From assembly GCF_004217315.1 (NCBI RefSeq), contig NZ_SGWR01000005.1:372001-436000 (forward strand): a stretch of 64,000 nt of DNA. The letters are read 5' to 3'. The translations under genes were made by a program, and so were the position numbers. Shown here one piece after another: positions 35,716 to 45,673 of this stretch; the first letter of the stretch is position 1, and the number at the start of each line of letters is the position of its first letter. Source of the DNA: Corticibacter populi (GTDB lineage Bacteria > Pseudomonadota > Gammaproteobacteria > Burkholderiales > Burkholderiaceae_C). The notes under the pieces are model-generated. The model made no database searches, was not told where the DNA came from, and worked only from the letters and a program-made list of their open reading frames with translations.

Positions 35716-36651
35716 TTACTGCATCGTGCCATCTGCGATCAGTGCGGCGTTCTGGCGCAGCAAATCCTGCAGCCATGACTCGAAGACGGCCAGGCGCCGC
35801 GAGCGCTGGCGCCGGTGCGGATAGACCAGCGACACCGGCATGGGCGCGGCGCGGTGCGCGGGCATGACTTCCACCAGCGCGCCGCGGCCGAGCAAATGCT
35901 GCACATCGAAACGCGGGATCTGGATCAGCCCGAGCCCGGCGATGCAGCAGGCAATGTAGTTCTCGGCCGAGTTGGTGAGCACCCGGCTGGGCAGCGACAG
36001 GGCCTGGTCGTGGCCATCCGCGTTCCGGTATTCCCAGGGCATCGCACGGCCGGTGCGTGGCGAGGCATAGCCCACGCAGCAATGGCCTTCGCGCAGTTCA
36101 GCCGGACTGTGCGGTTCGCCGTGGTTGCGCAGATAGGCCGGACTGGCGCAGTTGATGAGTTCGAGCTGCCCCAGTGGCCGGGCCACCAGGCTGCTGTCCT
36201 GCAACGGACCGATGCGCACGGCGCAATCGACGCCGTCACGCACCAGATCGGTGGTGCGGTCGCTCGAACCCAGCACCAGTTGCAGCTGCGGATGGCGGCG
36301 CAGCAGCCCCGGCAGCGCCGGGGCGATCAGGCGGCGTGCGATGCGGCTGGGTGCGTTGATGTGCAGGCGGCCCGCAACCTCTTCCTGCTGGCACGGGCCG
36401 AGGAACATCTGCTCGATGTTCTCGGCCTCGGCCAGCAGCGGGCGCAGGCGTTCCATCAACTGGCTGCCATCGTCCGTGAGGCTGACCTGGCGGGTCGTGC
36501 GGTTGAGCAGGCGCACCGCCAGGCGGCTCTCCAATTGCTGGATGGCTGCCGATACGGTGGCGCGTGGCAGGTCCAGAGCGTGGGCCGCCTTGATGAAGCT
36601 GCCCATCTCCGCCACCTGGACAAACACGCGGTACTGCTCCAAGGGATTCAT
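35716..36651 (-). CDS. LysR-type transcriptional regulator
   Basis: 311 residues from ATG 36651 (an in-frame ATG 14 codons upstream is less likely). N-terminal winged HTH MNPLEQYRVFVQVAEMGSFIKAAHALDLPRATVS, then the co-inducer-binding domain with DRTTDLVRDGVDCAVRIG. The effector is not known. It lies 147 bp downstream of an SDR gene on the same strand, which may be its target or partner, and converges on the encapsulin operon. It resembles the large group of LysR regulators of small catabolic oxidoreductases. Confidence 0.93.
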   Translation of the reverse strand: MNPLEQYRVFVQVAEMGSFIKAAHALDLPRATVSAAIQQLESRLAVRLLNRTTRQVSLTDDGSQLMERLRPLLAEAENIEQMFLGPCQQEEVAGRLHINAPSRIARRLIAPALPGLLRRHPQLQLVLGSSDRTTDLVRDGVDCAVRIGPLQDSSLVARPLGQLELINCASPAYLRNHGEPHSPAELREGHCCVGYASPRTGRAMPWEYRNADGHDQALSLPSRVLTNSAENYIACCIAGLGLIQIPRFDVQHLLGRGALVEVMPAHRAAPMPVSLVYPHRRQRSRRLAVFESWLQDLLRQNAALIADGTMQ

Positions 36652-36798
36652 GCTGACTGCCGGCTGGTGTTGCGGCCGCGGTTTGTCACCCATGAAAACC
36701 GCGGTGCGGCAAGGATAGCCGCAAATCGCCGCAAATCACCGCAAGCGCCCGGGGGCTATCAGCGCCTTGTCACGCTCTTGCGGCCTGCCGCTGGCCGC

Positions 36799-37572
36799 TT
36801 ACTTGGTGGTGTAGCCGCCGTTGATCAGGATGGTCTGGCCGGTGATCCACCAGCCGTCGCTGGCGAGGTGGCGGATGAACGGCACGACATCCTCGATTTG
36901 GGTCAGCCCGGTGGGCGAGCAGGGCGAGAGTGCGGCGGCGCTCTTGTGATAGGCGACGGCCTCGGCGCTTTCCTGACCATAGAAGAAGGGCGTATCCATC
37001 GGGCCCGGACCGACCGCATTGACCGAGATGCCGCGAGCGCCCAGCTCCTTGGCGGCCGCGCGGGTGAAGTGTTCCACCGCCGCCTTGGTGCCTGCGTAAG
37101 AGGCATAGAAGGGCGTGAAGGCGCCCAGCAGCGAGGTCACCAGCGTGATCACCTTGCCGTGGTCATTGACGTGGCGGCTCGCTTCCTTCAGGAAAAAGAA
37201 CGCCGATTTGCTGTTGACGGCCGCCATTTCGTCGTATTCGGCCTCGCTGGTCTCGGCAATGGGCTTCTTGAGCACCTTGCCGACGGTGTTGATGGCGATG
37301 TCGGGGCGGCCAACTGCCACGAAAGCCTCGGTGAACAGCTTTTCGACGGCGGCGGCGCTGCCGAGATCGGCCTGCAGCGCCACGGCTCTGGCGCCGGTTG
37401 CTTCGATGGCCGCCACGGTGGCATCGGCGTCAGCCTTGCTGCTGTCGCTGTGGTAGTGGATGGCCACGGCCTTGGCGCCGTGGGCGGCCAGGTCGCGCGC
37501 GATCAGGCCGCCCAGGTTCTTGGCGCCCCCGGCGATGAGGACGACCTTGCCCTCGATGGAATGCTGGCTCAT
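36799..37572 (-). CDS. short-chain dehydrogenase/reductase
   Basis: 257 residues from ATG 37572. Rossmann-fold SDR with the glycine motif VLIAGGAKNLGG (11-22), catalytic S147 (TSLLG) and Y159-x3-K163 (YAGTK). The C-terminal GWWITGQTILINGGYTTK is typical of the classical type. It reduces or oxidises an alcohol/carbonyl substrate with NAD(P); the substrate cannot be assigned. It is divergent from the MetQ-like gene by 414 bp, and could be regulated with the LysR gene downstream. Confidence 0.93.
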   Translation of the reverse strand: MSQHSIEGKVVLIAGGAKNLGGLIARDLAAHGAKAVAIHYHSDSSKADADATVAAIEATGARAVALQADLGSAAAVEKLFTEAFVAVGRPDIAINTVGKVLKKPIAETSEAEYDEMAAVNSKSAFFFLKEASRHVNDHGKVITLVTSLLGAFTPFYASYAGTKAAVEHFTRAAAKELGARGISVNAVGPGPMDTPFFYGQESAEAVAYHKSAAALSPCSPTGLTQIEDVVPFIRHLASDGWWITGQTILINGGYTTK

Positions 37573-37986
37573 GCGAAAGACTCCTTGATGTGACAGTGCA
37601 TGGGTGGATGAGGCAGCCAGCGTAGAGGCAAGGGACGCACAGATAAACCGTCCGGGCCTGGATGCATTGTCCAGCCGGACCGAACAATGCCGCGCTACAG
37701 CCATCGGTGGCGGTGCGGCACCGTGGTGGACGTGTTCGGTGCAGGTGCCGGCGCGGCATATGCGAATCGGCATATGAGTATATGCGGTCATCGCAAAAAA
37801 TGTCTTTTCATTCAATGGCTTGAATTTCATTTGCGGCGCATAAGCAAATGAGAAAACTGTCGTGGCGCCGACCGGGCTTTGCCGGTTCAATCGGGGCCTT
37901 GTTCATGGTGGGGTGCCGTCTTGCAAGCAGGCTTCTCCCTGCGCTCGCAGCGAATTGCATGCCATTCATTCAGAAGGATTGGGAAG
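37573..37986. other. divergent control region between the SDR gene and the organosulfur supercluster
   Basis: A 414-bp gap without a gene. It is the presumed start of the 17-gene transcript on the plus strand. It includes a palindromic GGCATATG direct-repeat region (37755-37787) and an AT-rich section at 37790-37860. Confidence 0.55.
37755..37787. promoter_or_regulatory. GGCATATG repeat region, probable operator
   Basis: GGCATATG at 37755-37762 and again at 37769-37776, 14 bp apart, then TATATGC at 37779-37785. Each copy contains the self-complementary core CATATG. Spacing and symmetry suit a LysR-type or dimeric regulator upstream of a sulfur-acquisition operon. Confidence 0.45.
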
Positions 37987-38799
37987 ATGATCAGAGACAT
38001 TCGCCGTTTTCTTGCCGTCAGTGCGTTGGCCCTGGCGGTGCTGCCTGCGGTGGCGGCCGACAAGCTGCGCATCGGCGTGGTGCCGGGCGCCTATGCCGAT
38101 TCGATCAACGTGGCGGCCAAGGATGCGAAGACGCAGGGCATCGACGTGGAGGTGATCGAATTCACCGACTGGACCACGCCCAATGTAGCGGTCAACAGCG
38201 GCGACATCGACATCAACTACTTCCAGCACCAGCCCTTCCTCGACAACGCGGTGCAGAAGAACGGCTTCAAGCTCGCCAGCGCGGGCACCGGCATCCTGGC
38301 CAATGTGGGCCTGTATTCGCTCAAGCATCCATCGGTCGGGCAGGTGCCGCAGGGCGGCAAGGTCGGCATCGCCAATGACCCGGTCAACCAGGGGCGCGGC
38401 CTGCTGCTGCTGCAGAAGGTGGGGCTGATCACCCTCAAGCCCGATGTCGGTTACCTGGGCACCATCGACGACATCGTCGAGAACCCCAGGAAGCTGAGCT
38501 TCACCGAAGTGGAAGGGCCGCAACTGGTGCGCATCACCGGGGATGTGGACATCGCGCAGGGGTACCCCCACTTCATCGTCGCCGCCAAGGCCTTCGACCC
38601 GTCCAGCGGCCTGGCGTACTCGGGCATCGAGGATGCGCAGTTCGCCATCCAGTTCGTCGTCAAGGACGACCGCGTGCAGGACCCGGTGGTGCAGAAGTTC
38701 ATCCAGATCTACCAGAACTCGCAGGCCGTCAGGGACGAGACGCACCGCGCCTTCTCCAATGACGACCGGCTCTACACGCTCGCCTGGCTGAAGAAGTGA
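37987..38799 (+). CDS. MetQ-like periplasmic binding protein 1 (divergent)
   Basis: 270 residues. Cleavable signal peptide ending AVAA, with no lipobox Cys, so secreted rather than a lipoprotein like E. coli MetQ. NLPA/MetQ fold: LRIGVVPGAYADS at the start, NYFQHQPFLDN (His kept) and [15 protein letters not shown]. The pocket differs from MetQ: FTDWTTPN instead of FSDYVLPN, and the Asn that contacts the amino group of methionine is missing (IAQGYPHFIVAA segment). It probably binds a different, sulfur-containing compound. First gene of the supercluster, 48 bp before its paralogue. Confidence 0.9.
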   Translation: MIRDIRRFLAVSALALAVLPAVAADKLRIGVVPGAYADSINVAAKDAKTQGIDVEVIEFTDWTTPNVAVNSGDIDINYFQHQPFLDNAVQKNGFKLASAGTGILANVGLYSLKHPSVGQVPQGGKVGIANDPVNQGRGLLLLQKVGLITLKPDVGYLGTIDDIVENPRKLSFTEVEGPQLVRITGDVDIAQGYPHFIVAAKAFDPSSGLAYSGIEDAQFAIQFVVKDDRVQDPVVQKFIQIYQNSQAVRDETHRAFSNDDRLYTLAWLKK

Positions 38800-38847
38800 G
38801 ACCGGTGGATGCCATCAAGAGCGCGCAATGACGTGAAAGGAGTGCGG

Positions 38848-39660
38848 ATGCCATTCAAATGCAAGTCGTGGCTGGTATGGCTGGGGGCAATGGCTTTGGC
38901 CGCCGCTGGCCATGCCAGCGAGATCGTGCGGGTCGGCTCGACGCCGGGCGCCACCTCGGATGCCGTCGAAGCCCTGGTTGCCGAGGCCAGGGAGCAGGGG
39001 TTGGACGTGCGGTTGATCGAGTTCACCGACTGGACGCTGCCCAACGAAGCCTTGAACAACGGCGACATCGATCTGAACTTCTTCCAGCACCAGGCCTTTC
39101 TGGAGAACGCCGTGCGCGAGCGTGGCTACCGGATCGAGCTGATCGGCCTGGGCCTGCTGCAGAACATCGGCCTGTATTCGAACCGGATCCGGTCGCTCGA
39201 TGCTATTCCCGATGGCGCGCGGGTGTCGGTGCCCAATGACCCGGTGAACCAGGGGCGTGGACTGTTGCTGCTGCAAAAGGCCGGGCTGATCACGCTCAGG
39301 AATGGCGAGGACACGGGCGCCACCGTCAATGACGTGGTGGGCAATCCGAAACACCTCCGCCTCTTCGAGATCGAAGGCCCGCAGCTCATCCATTCGCTGC
39401 AGGATGTGGACCTGGCGGTGGTCTGGCCCAGCTACTTCGTGAACGCCGGCAAGAAGGAGCAGGCCAGCGAGGCGCTGGTGTATTCGGGCATCGCCGATAC
39501 CTATTACGCCATGGGGTTTGCAGCGCGCTCGGACCGCAAGGACGAGCCCCGACTGCGCCGTTTCGTCGAGCTGTTCCAGAACTCGCCGAAGGTGCGCGAG
39601 GTGATCGATGCGCGTTTCGACCACAACAAGAACCTCTACACGCTGCCCTGGCAGCGCTGA
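38848..39660 (+). CDS. MetQ-like periplasmic binding protein 2 (divergent)
   Basis: 270 residues from ATG 38848 (AAAGGAG upstream); an in-frame ATG at 38809 was discarded. Signal peptide ends AGHA, no lipobox. Core pattern [47 protein letters not shown], then [17 protein letters not shown]; the amino-group Asn is replaced here too. Paralogue of binding protein 1. It precedes the MetN gene by 22 bp, so it probably delivers substrate to the MetNI transporter. Confidence 0.9.
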   Translation: MPFKCKSWLVWLGAMALAAAGHASEIVRVGSTPGATSDAVEALVAEAREQGLDVRLIEFTDWTLPNEALNNGDIDLNFFQHQAFLENAVRERGYRIELIGLGLLQNIGLYSNRIRSLDAIPDGARVSVPNDPVNQGRGLLLLQKAGLITLRNGEDTGATVNDVVGNPKHLRLFEIEGPQLIHSLQDVDLAVVWPSYFVNAGKKEQASEALVYSGIADTYYAMGFAARSDRKDEPRLRRFVELFQNSPKVREVIDARFDHNKNLYTLPWQR

Positions 39661-39682
39661 GACCAGGGCAGGAGAGCATCCC

Positions 39683-40876
39683 ATGTCAAGTTCATTCGCA
39701 TTGCGCCGCAGCCTGGACCATCTGGCCGAGGTGTTCGTTGACGCCGATGACGCGTCCGCAGCGCCTGCCGCATCAGGCCCGGGCGAGGTCGGGCCTCAGG
39801 CTGCGGCAGCCGGTGGCGCGGTGTCGTTCAGGAAGGTCTCCAAGTTCTACCCATCGTCCGGCGGGGCCGTGCATGCGCTGGCGGACATCAGCCTGGAGGT
39901 GCCCGCAGGCAGCATATTCGGCATCATCGGACGCAGCGGCGCGGGCAAGTCGAGCCTGCTGCGCACCATCAACCGGTTGGAGAAACCCAGCAGCGGACAG
40001 GTGATCGTCGACGGCGTGGACATTGGCACGCTGGGCGAGGCCGAACTCGTTGCGCTGCGCCGGCGCATCGGCATGATCTTCCAGCACTTCAACCTGCTCT
40101 CGGCCAAGACCGTGTACGAGAACGTGGCGCTGCCGCTGCAGGTGGCGGGAGTGCCCCGGGCCGAAGTCACGCGGCGCGTGAACGAACTGCTGGCGCTGGT
40201 GGGCCTGCAGGACAAGCACCACGTGCGCCCGGCGCGTCTCTCGGGCGGGCAAAAGCAGCGCGTGGGCATTGCCCGTGCGCTCGCCACCGGCCCGGAGATC
40301 CTGCTGTGTGACGAAGCCACCTCGGCCTTGGACCCGGAGACCACGCAATCCATACTGCAACTGCTGCGGGACATCAACCGGCGTCTGGGCATCACGGTGA
40401 TCCTGATCACCCACGAGATGAGCGTGATCAGGGAAATTGCGGACCAGGTGCTGGTGCTCGAGCAAGGGCGGATTGCCGAGCTGGGCGCAGTCTGGAAGGT
40501 TTTCGGGGCACCGCAGCACGAGGCCACCAGGGCCTTGCTGGCGCCGCTGCAGCATGGCCTGCCCGATGACCTGCAGACGCGGCTGGTCAAAGAGGCGCCA
40601 CAGGCGGGGCGCTACGAACAGATCCTGCAGCTCTCCTACAGCGGCGAGGGAGGGCTGGAGCCCGACCTCGTGCGCATCGGCCAGGCGCTGCCTGGTGTGC
40701 GGCTGCTGCACGGCGGTGTCGACCGCATCCAGGGCCACGCGCACGGGCGCCTGTTGCTGGCCGTCGATGGCGCGGCGGTGCTGCCCGACCTCCATGCACT
40801 CACGCAAGGCGCGGGTGCCATTGCCCACCATATCGAGGTGCTCGGTTATGTCCCTGAATCTGTCCATTCCCATTGA
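39683..40876 (+). CDS. metN: MetN-type ABC transporter ATP-binding protein
   Basis: 397 residues, longer than E. coli MetN because of an N-terminal extension of about 45 Ala-rich residues. ABC domain from about residue 46: Walker A GRSGAGKS (83-90), Q-loop [10 protein letters not shown], signature [12 protein letters not shown], Walker [14 protein letters not shown]. The C-terminal NIL domain (about 310-397, LSYSGEGG...[17 protein letters not shown]) is the methionine/ligand sensor of MetN. It energises import together with MetI, whose start overlaps the end of this gene by 29 bp. Confidence 0.95.
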   Translation: MSSSFALRRSLDHLAEVFVDADDASAAPAASGPGEVGPQAAAAGGAVSFRKVSKFYPSSGGAVHALADISLEVPAGSIFGIIGRSGAGKSSLLRTINRLEKPSSGQVIVDGVDIGTLGEAELVALRRRIGMIFQHFNLLSAKTVYENVALPLQVAGVPRAEVTRRVNELLALVGLQDKHHVRPARLSGGQKQRVGIARALATGPEILLCDEATSALDPETTQSILQLLRDINRRLGITVILITHEMSVIREIADQVLVLEQGRIAELGAVWKVFGAPQHEATRALLAPLQHGLPDDLQTRLVKEAPQAGRYEQILQLSYSGEGGLEPDLVRIGQALPGVRLLHGGVDRIQGHAHGRLLLAVDGAAVLPDLHALTQGAGAIAHHIEVLGYVPESVHSH

Positions 40877-41510
40877 ACGCTACTGGCAGGCCCTGCTCGA
40901 TACGCTGACCATGGTCGGCGTATCGGCCGGCATCGCCTTTGCCGCCGGGGTGCCATTGGCCATTTTGCTGATCGTCACCGCGCCGGGCGGCTTTCTCGAA
41001 TCGCCCAAGGTCAATCGTGTGGTCGGCAGCGTGGTCAACGGCTTTCGTGCCACGCCTTTCATCGTGCTGCTGGTGGCCTTGATTCCATTCACGCGGCTGG
41101 TGGCGGGCACGACGATCGGCGTGTGGGCGGCCATCGTGCCACTGGCGATCAGCGCCACGCCGTTCTTTGCGCGGATTGCGGAGGTGAGCCTGCGCGAGGT
41201 TGATCCGGGCCTGATCGAGGCGGCGCAGGCGATGGGTTGCAAGAAGTGGCACATCATCCGCCACGTCTACCTGCCCGAGGCGCTGCCGGGGATCATCGGC
41301 GGCTTCACGATCACGCTGGTGGCGCTGATCAGCTCTTCGGCAATGGCCGGGGCCGTGGGTGCCGGCGGGCTTGGCGACCTGGCAATCCGCTACGGCTACC
41401 AGCGCTTTGACACGCAGGTGATGCTGATCGTCATCGCCGTGCTGATCGCGCTGGTGACCATCGTGCAGGCCAGCGGCGATTACTACGCGCGCTGGTTGCG
41501 CAACCGCTGA
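40848..41510 (+). CDS. metI: MetI-type ABC transporter permease
   Basis: 220 residues with five hydrophobic segments (about 20-45, 60-80, 90-110, 150-170, 190-210), as in MetI. The cytoplasmic EAA loop reads [26 protein letters not shown]. The only MetI-type permease in the window, although five MetQ-like binding proteins are encoded, so it may be shared. Its ATG lies inside metN. Confidence 0.94.
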   Translation: MSLNLSIPIERYWQALLDTLTMVGVSAGIAFAAGVPLAILLIVTAPGGFLESPKVNRVVGSVVNGFRATPFIVLLVALIPFTRLVAGTTIGVWAAIVPLAISATPFFARIAEVSLREVDPGLIEAAQAMGCKKWHIIRHVYLPEALPGIIGGFTITLVALISSSAMAGAVGAGGLGDLAIRYGYQRFDTQVMLIVIAVLIALVTIVQASGDYYARWLRNR

Positions 41511-41520
41511 GCGGCGGCGC

Positions 41521-41538
41521 GCACCCGGCGGTGCTTTT
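41521..41538 (+). terminator. weak hairpin after metI
   Basis: A 5-bp stem GCACC/GGTGC with a CGGC loop, then TTTT, starting 11 bp after the metI stop in the largest gap of the supercluster (154 bp). It may reduce but not stop transcription into the oxidoreductase genes. Confidence 0.35.
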
Positions 41539-41664
41539 CTGACCGTTCCCGCGCCGCCGCGGGAGCGACCCGCAGGCCCATGTGGTCCTGGCGGGAACAG
41601 GCCAGCGGCTTGCGCCGCTGCCATGACTTCCACCCGTTTTGACCCCTGTTTGATGAGGCACCGA

Positions 41665-42948
41665 ATGACACACGCGGATGCTCAGGGCAGCGCATTGCCC
41701 GCAGAACCGATTTCCACCAGGGCAGACGCTGCCACGCACCTGCCCTTGCCGCCACGACCGCCGCGCCGGATCGCCGGCGAGGCCGAGGCCTTGCAGAGCG
41801 CTGCCGAACTGGCCGAGGCATTCCGCGCCGGCGCCGCCGAGCGCGACCGCGAGCGCCGCCTGCCCTGGGACGAGATCGAGCGCTACACCGCCAGTGGCCT
41901 GGGCACCATCACCATCCCGAAGGCGCATGGCGGGCTGGGTGCCTCGAACGAGACCCTGGCACAGGTGTTCGCCACCATCTGCGCAGCCGATCCGTCGCTC
42001 GGGCAGATTCCGCAGAACCATTTCGCCATCATCCAGAACCTCAAGGACACCGGCACCGAGGCACAGCAGCACCGCTGGTTTGCCGATGTGTTGGCGGGCC
42101 ACCGCCTGGGCAATGCGGGGCCGGAGCGCAAGAGCCGCGCCGCCCGCATCACCGATGTCACGGCCCGCCTGCAGCGCGATGCGCAGGGGCGGCTGAGGGT
42201 CAGCGGCAGCCGTTTCTACTCGACCGGCGCGATCTTCGCGCACTGGATTCCGTTTCGGGCGCTGGACGAGGAGGGCCGCGGCGTGCAGGTCTGGGTGCGG
42301 CGCGATGCGCCGGGCGTGCAGGTCATCGACGACTGGGACGCCTTCGGCCAGCGTACCACCGCCAGCGGCAGCGTGGTGTTCGAGCAGGTGCCGGTCGAGG
42401 CGGAGGATGTGGTGGAGGTCTGGCGCCATGCCGAGCGGCCGACGCTCTCGGGGCCGGTTTCGCAACTGATCCAGGCCGCCATCGACGCCGGCATTGCGAA
42501 AGGGGCGCTGCAGGATGCGCTGCGCTTCGTGCGCGAGAAAAGCCGGCCGTGGATGGATTCCGGCGTCGACAGCGCCAGCGCGGACCCGCACCTCATCCAG
42601 GAGGTGGGGCAGTTGCAGATCGAGGTCGATGCTGCCCATGCCGTGCTGCTGGAGACGGCGCGGCGGCTGGATGCGCTTGCGGCTGGCCCGGTCGATGCCG
42701 AGGCCAGCGCGCAGGCTTCGGTGGCGGTGGCCGAAGCCAAGATCCTGACGACCGAGGCGGCGCTGCATGCCAGCGAGCAGCTCTTCGCGCTGGCGGGCTC
42801 CTCGGCCACGCGCGCTGCCCACAACCTCGATCGCCATTGGCGCAATGCCCGCGTGCACACGCTGCACGACCCGGTGCGCTGGAAATACCACTTGCTGGGC
42901 AATTACCTGCTCAACGGCGTGGCGCCCCGGCGCCACCAATGGAACTGA
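41665..42948 (+). CDS. SfnB-type acyl-CoA-dehydrogenase-fold oxidoreductase 1
   Basis: About 427 residues from ATG 41665 (GATGAGG upstream). An acyl-CoA dehydrogenase fold with N-terminal helices, a flavin-binding middle (SGSRFYSTGAIFAHWIPFRA...; FGQRTTASGSVVFEQV) and C-terminal helices ending RNARVHTLHDPVRWKYHLLGNYLLNG. This ending is shared by the SfnB family, which is needed in pseudomonads for growth on dimethyl sulfone, and by DszC-type monooxygenases. It likely monooxygenates an organosulfur compound using reduced flavin. The next gene is its paralogue. Confidence 0.88.
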   Translation: MTHADAQGSALPAEPISTRADAATHLPLPPRPPRRIAGEAEALQSAAELAEAFRAGAAERDRERRLPWDEIERYTASGLGTITIPKAHGGLGASNETLAQVFATICAADPSLGQIPQNHFAIIQNLKDTGTEAQQHRWFADVLAGHRLGNAGPERKSRAARITDVTARLQRDAQGRLRVSGSRFYSTGAIFAHWIPFRALDEEGRGVQVWVRRDAPGVQVIDDWDAFGQRTTASGSVVFEQVPVEAEDVVEVWRHAERPTLSGPVSQLIQAAIDAGIAKGALQDALRFVREKSRPWMDSGVDSASADPHLIQEVGQLQIEVDAAHAVLLETARRLDALAAGPVDAEASAQASVAVAEAKILTTEAALHASEQLFALAGSSATRAAHNLDRHWRNARVHTLHDPVRWKYHLLGNYLLNGVAPRRHQWN

Positions 42949-42985
42949 GCGCAGAGAACCGAACGCAGAGGGAGAAGGAAAACCC

Positions 42986-44266
42986 ATGACCAAGCATTCC
43001 CCATCGGAGCATTCCGCCGTGGCCGCACCGCTGTCGTACGCCATCGGCAGCCATCCGGAGCCGGCTGCGCTGCCGCAGGCGCCGGCCCATCGCATCCGCG
43101 ACGAGGCCGAGGCGCTGCAGGCGGCCCAGACATTCGCCGCGGCCATCGCGCCCGGAGCGCAGCAACGTGACCGCGAGCGCATTTTGCCCTGGGCCGAGGT
43201 CGAGCGCTTCAGCCAGAGCGGGCTGTGGGGCATCACCATTCCGCGCGAATACGGCGGCGCGGGCGTCTCCACGGGCGTGCTGACGCAGGCGGTGGCCTCC
43301 ATCGCGGCGGCCGATGGCAATTTCGGCCATATCCCGCAGAACCACTATTACGCGCTGGAGGTGCTGCGCGTGGGCGGCACGCACGCACAAAAGCAGTTCT
43401 TCTACGAGCGCGTGCTTGCCGGCGAGCGGCTGGGCAATGCGCTGGCCGAGATCGGCCACAAGGATTTCAAGCGCCGCACGCAACTGCTGCGCGAGGCCGG
43501 CGGCTGGTTCGTCAGCGGCCGCAAGTTCTATTGCACCGGCGCCATCTATGCGCACTGGATTCCCACGCTGGTGAGCGCGCAGGAGGAGGCCGGCGAGCGC
43601 ATGTACCTGGTGTTCGTGCCGCGCAGCGCGCCGGGCGTGACCATCACGGATGACTGGGACGGCTTCGGCCAGCGCGTCACCGGCAGCGGCTCGGTGCAGT
43701 TCGAGCGGGTGCGCGTCGAGCCCGAGTGGGTGGTGCCATTCAGCAGTTCGTTCGAGCAGCCCACCACCATCGGTCCGTTCGCGCAGATCATCCATGCGGC
43801 GCTGGACGTGGGCATCGGCCACGGCGCCTTCGCCGCGACGCTGCCGTTCATCCGCGAGCATGCCCGGCCCTGGATCGACTCCGGCGTTGAGCGCGCCAGC
43901 GACGATCCGCTGCTGCTCGAGCAACTGGGCAACGTGCACCTGCGCTTGCGCGCGGCCGACGCGTTGATCGCCCGCGCGGCACGCATTGTTGACGCGGCGC
44001 AGCAGCACCCCACGGAGGACAGCGTGGCCGAGGCCTCCATTGCCGTGGCCGGAGCCAAGGCCCTGAGCACCACGGCCAGCCTGCTGGCGGGCGGCAAGCT
44101 CTTCGAGCTGGCGGGAACCGCCTCCACACTGGCCGAGCACGGCCTGGACCGCTTCTGGCGCAATGCCCGCACGCACACCTTGCACGACCCGGTGCGCTGG
44201 AAGTACCACGCCATTGGCAACCACGCGCTCAATGGCGTGCGCCCGCCGCGGCACGGAGCGCTGTGA
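42986..44266 (+). CDS. SfnB-type acyl-CoA-dehydrogenase-fold oxidoreductase 2
   Basis: 426 residues from ATG 42986, preceded by GGGAGAAGGAA. Same architecture and ending (RNARTHTLHDPVRWKYHAIGNHALNG) as the preceding gene, and clearly its paralogue, but with a different active-site entry (GHIPQNHYYALEVLRVGG and EIGHKDFKRRTQLL). The stop codon TGA overlaps the ATG of the following monooxygenase by one base, so they are translationally coupled, suggesting that the two act on one substrate. Confidence 0.9.
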   Translation: MTKHSPSEHSAVAAPLSYAIGSHPEPAALPQAPAHRIRDEAEALQAAQTFAAAIAPGAQQRDRERILPWAEVERFSQSGLWGITIPREYGGAGVSTGVLTQAVASIAAADGNFGHIPQNHYYALEVLRVGGTHAQKQFFYERVLAGERLGNALAEIGHKDFKRRTQLLREAGGWFVSGRKFYCTGAIYAHWIPTLVSAQEEAGERMYLVFVPRSAPGVTITDDWDGFGQRVTGSGSVQFERVRVEPEWVVPFSSSFEQPTTIGPFAQIIHAALDVGIGHGAFAATLPFIREHARPWIDSGVERASDDPLLLEQLGNVHLRLRAADALIARAARIVDAAQQHPTEDSVAEASIAVAGAKALSTTASLLAGGKLFELAGTASTLAEHGLDRFWRNARTHTLHDPVRWKYHAIGNHALNGVRPPRHGAL

Positions 44267-45669
44267 TGAGCCGCACACCGATCATCCTCAACGCCTTCAA
44301 CATGAACAGCGTGGGGCACATCAACCACGGCCTGTGGACGCACCCGCGCGACCAGTCGAGCCACTACCACACGCTGGAATACTGGACCGATCTGGCGCGC
44401 GAGCTCGAGCGCGGCCTGTTCGACGGGCTGTTCATCGCCGACATCGTCGGCGTCTACGACACCTACGGGCAATCGGCCGAGGTGACGCTGCGCGAATCCG
44501 TGCAGTTGCCGATCAACGACCCGACGCTGGTAGTGCCGGCGATGGCGGCGGTGACGCAGTACCTGGGCTTTGGCGTCACTGTCAACCTCAGCTACGAGCA
44601 GCCCTACCTGCTGGCGCGGCGCTTCTCGACGCTCGACCACCTCACGCGCGGCCGCGTGGGCTGGAACATCGTCACCGGCTACCTGGACTCGGCCGCCCGC
44701 GCCATGGGCCAGCCGCAGCAGCTCGCGCACGATGAGCGCTACGACCGTGCCGACGAGTTCCTCGACGTGCTCTACCAGCTCTGGGAAGGCAGTTGGGCCG
44801 ACGACGCGGTGCGGCGCGACCGCACGCAGCGCATCTTTGCCGATCCGCGGCGCGTGCGGCCGGTGCAGCACCATGGCCGCTATTTCGACGTCGAGGGCTA
44901 CCACCTGGCCGAGCCCTCGCCGCAGCGCACGCCGGTGCTATTCCAGGCCGGCAGCTCCGGCCGTGGCCTGCGCTTTGCGGCACGCCATGCCGAATGCGTG
45001 TTCATGGCGATTCAGGACAAGGCCGCCACCGCCGCGCTGGTGCGCCAGTTGCGCGAGGAAGTGGTGCGCGCCGGCCGCCAGCCGGGTGACGTGAAGGTGC
45101 TGGTCGGCATCACGCCGGTGGTGGGGCGCACCCCGCGCGACGCCGAGGAGAAGTACCGCGAATACTGCCGCCACGCCAGCCCGGAAGCGGCACTGGCGCA
45201 CCTGGCGGCCACCGCCGGCATCGACTTCTCCGCCTACCAGCGCGATACCCCGCTGCTGGCCCAGCACAAGAGCAACGGCATCGAGAACAGCATCCGCCGC
45301 CTTGCCGGTGGCCGCGAGCATTACACGCTGGGCAACCTGCTCGACGAACTGGCGCTCGGCGGGCGCTATGCCACGGTGGTGGGCGATGCCGGGCAGATCG
45401 CGGGCGAGCTGCAGTCCTGGGTGGACGAGGCCGGTGTCGACGGCTTCAACATCGCCCGCACCGTGGTGCCCGAGAGCTTCACCGATTTCATCGACCTGGT
45501 CGTGCCCGAACTGCAGTCGCGCGGTCTGCACAAGCGGGCTTACGAGGGCGGCACGCTGCGCCACAAGCTGTTCGGCCAGGGCGACCGCCTGCCCGCCCGC
45601 CATCCGGTGGATGGATGGCGCTTCCGCGCCGCCGCCCCATCTCTCCAACCCGAAGCTGTCCATCCCTGA
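44266..45669 (+). CDS. NtaA/SnaA/DszA-type FMN-dependent monooxygenase 1
   Basis: 467 residues, luciferase-like TIM barrel of the NtaA/SnaA/DszA/ScmK group. Family cues: NAFNMNSVGHINHGLWTHPRD at the N-terminus, GRVGWNIVTGY (about 130-140), FQAGSSGRGLRFAARHAE (flavin phosphate region) and GVDGFNIARTVVPESFTDF near the end. These enzymes use FMNH2 supplied by a separate reductase to cleave C-S or C-N bonds. No flavin reductase is encoded in the window. The start is an ATG (44266); a GTG three bases earlier is possible. Confidence 0.92.
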   Translation: MSRTPIILNAFNMNSVGHINHGLWTHPRDQSSHYHTLEYWTDLARELERGLFDGLFIADIVGVYDTYGQSAEVTLRESVQLPINDPTLVVPAMAAVTQYLGFGVTVNLSYEQPYLLARRFSTLDHLTRGRVGWNIVTGYLDSAARAMGQPQQLAHDERYDRADEFLDVLYQLWEGSWADDAVRRDRTQRIFADPRRVRPVQHHGRYFDVEGYHLAEPSPQRTPVLFQAGSSGRGLRFAARHAECVFMAIQDKAATAALVRQLREEVVRAGRQPGDVKVLVGITPVVGRTPRDAEEKYREYCRHASPEAALAHLAATAGIDFSAYQRDTPLLAQHKSNGIENSIRRLAGGREHYTLGNLLDELALGGRYATVVGDAGQIAGELQSWVDEAGVDGFNIARTVVPESFTDFIDLVVPELQSRGLHKRAYEGGTLRHKLFGQGDRLPARHPVDGWRFRAAAPSLQPEAVHP

Positions 45670-45673
45670 TCCC

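Noticed and set aside
41665-44266. Ordinary fatty-acid acyl-CoA dehydrogenases
   Set aside because: The C-terminal RNAR.HTLHDPVRWKYH ending and the placement with MetQ and DszA-type genes fit the SfnB/DszC branch better than beta-oxidation enzymes.
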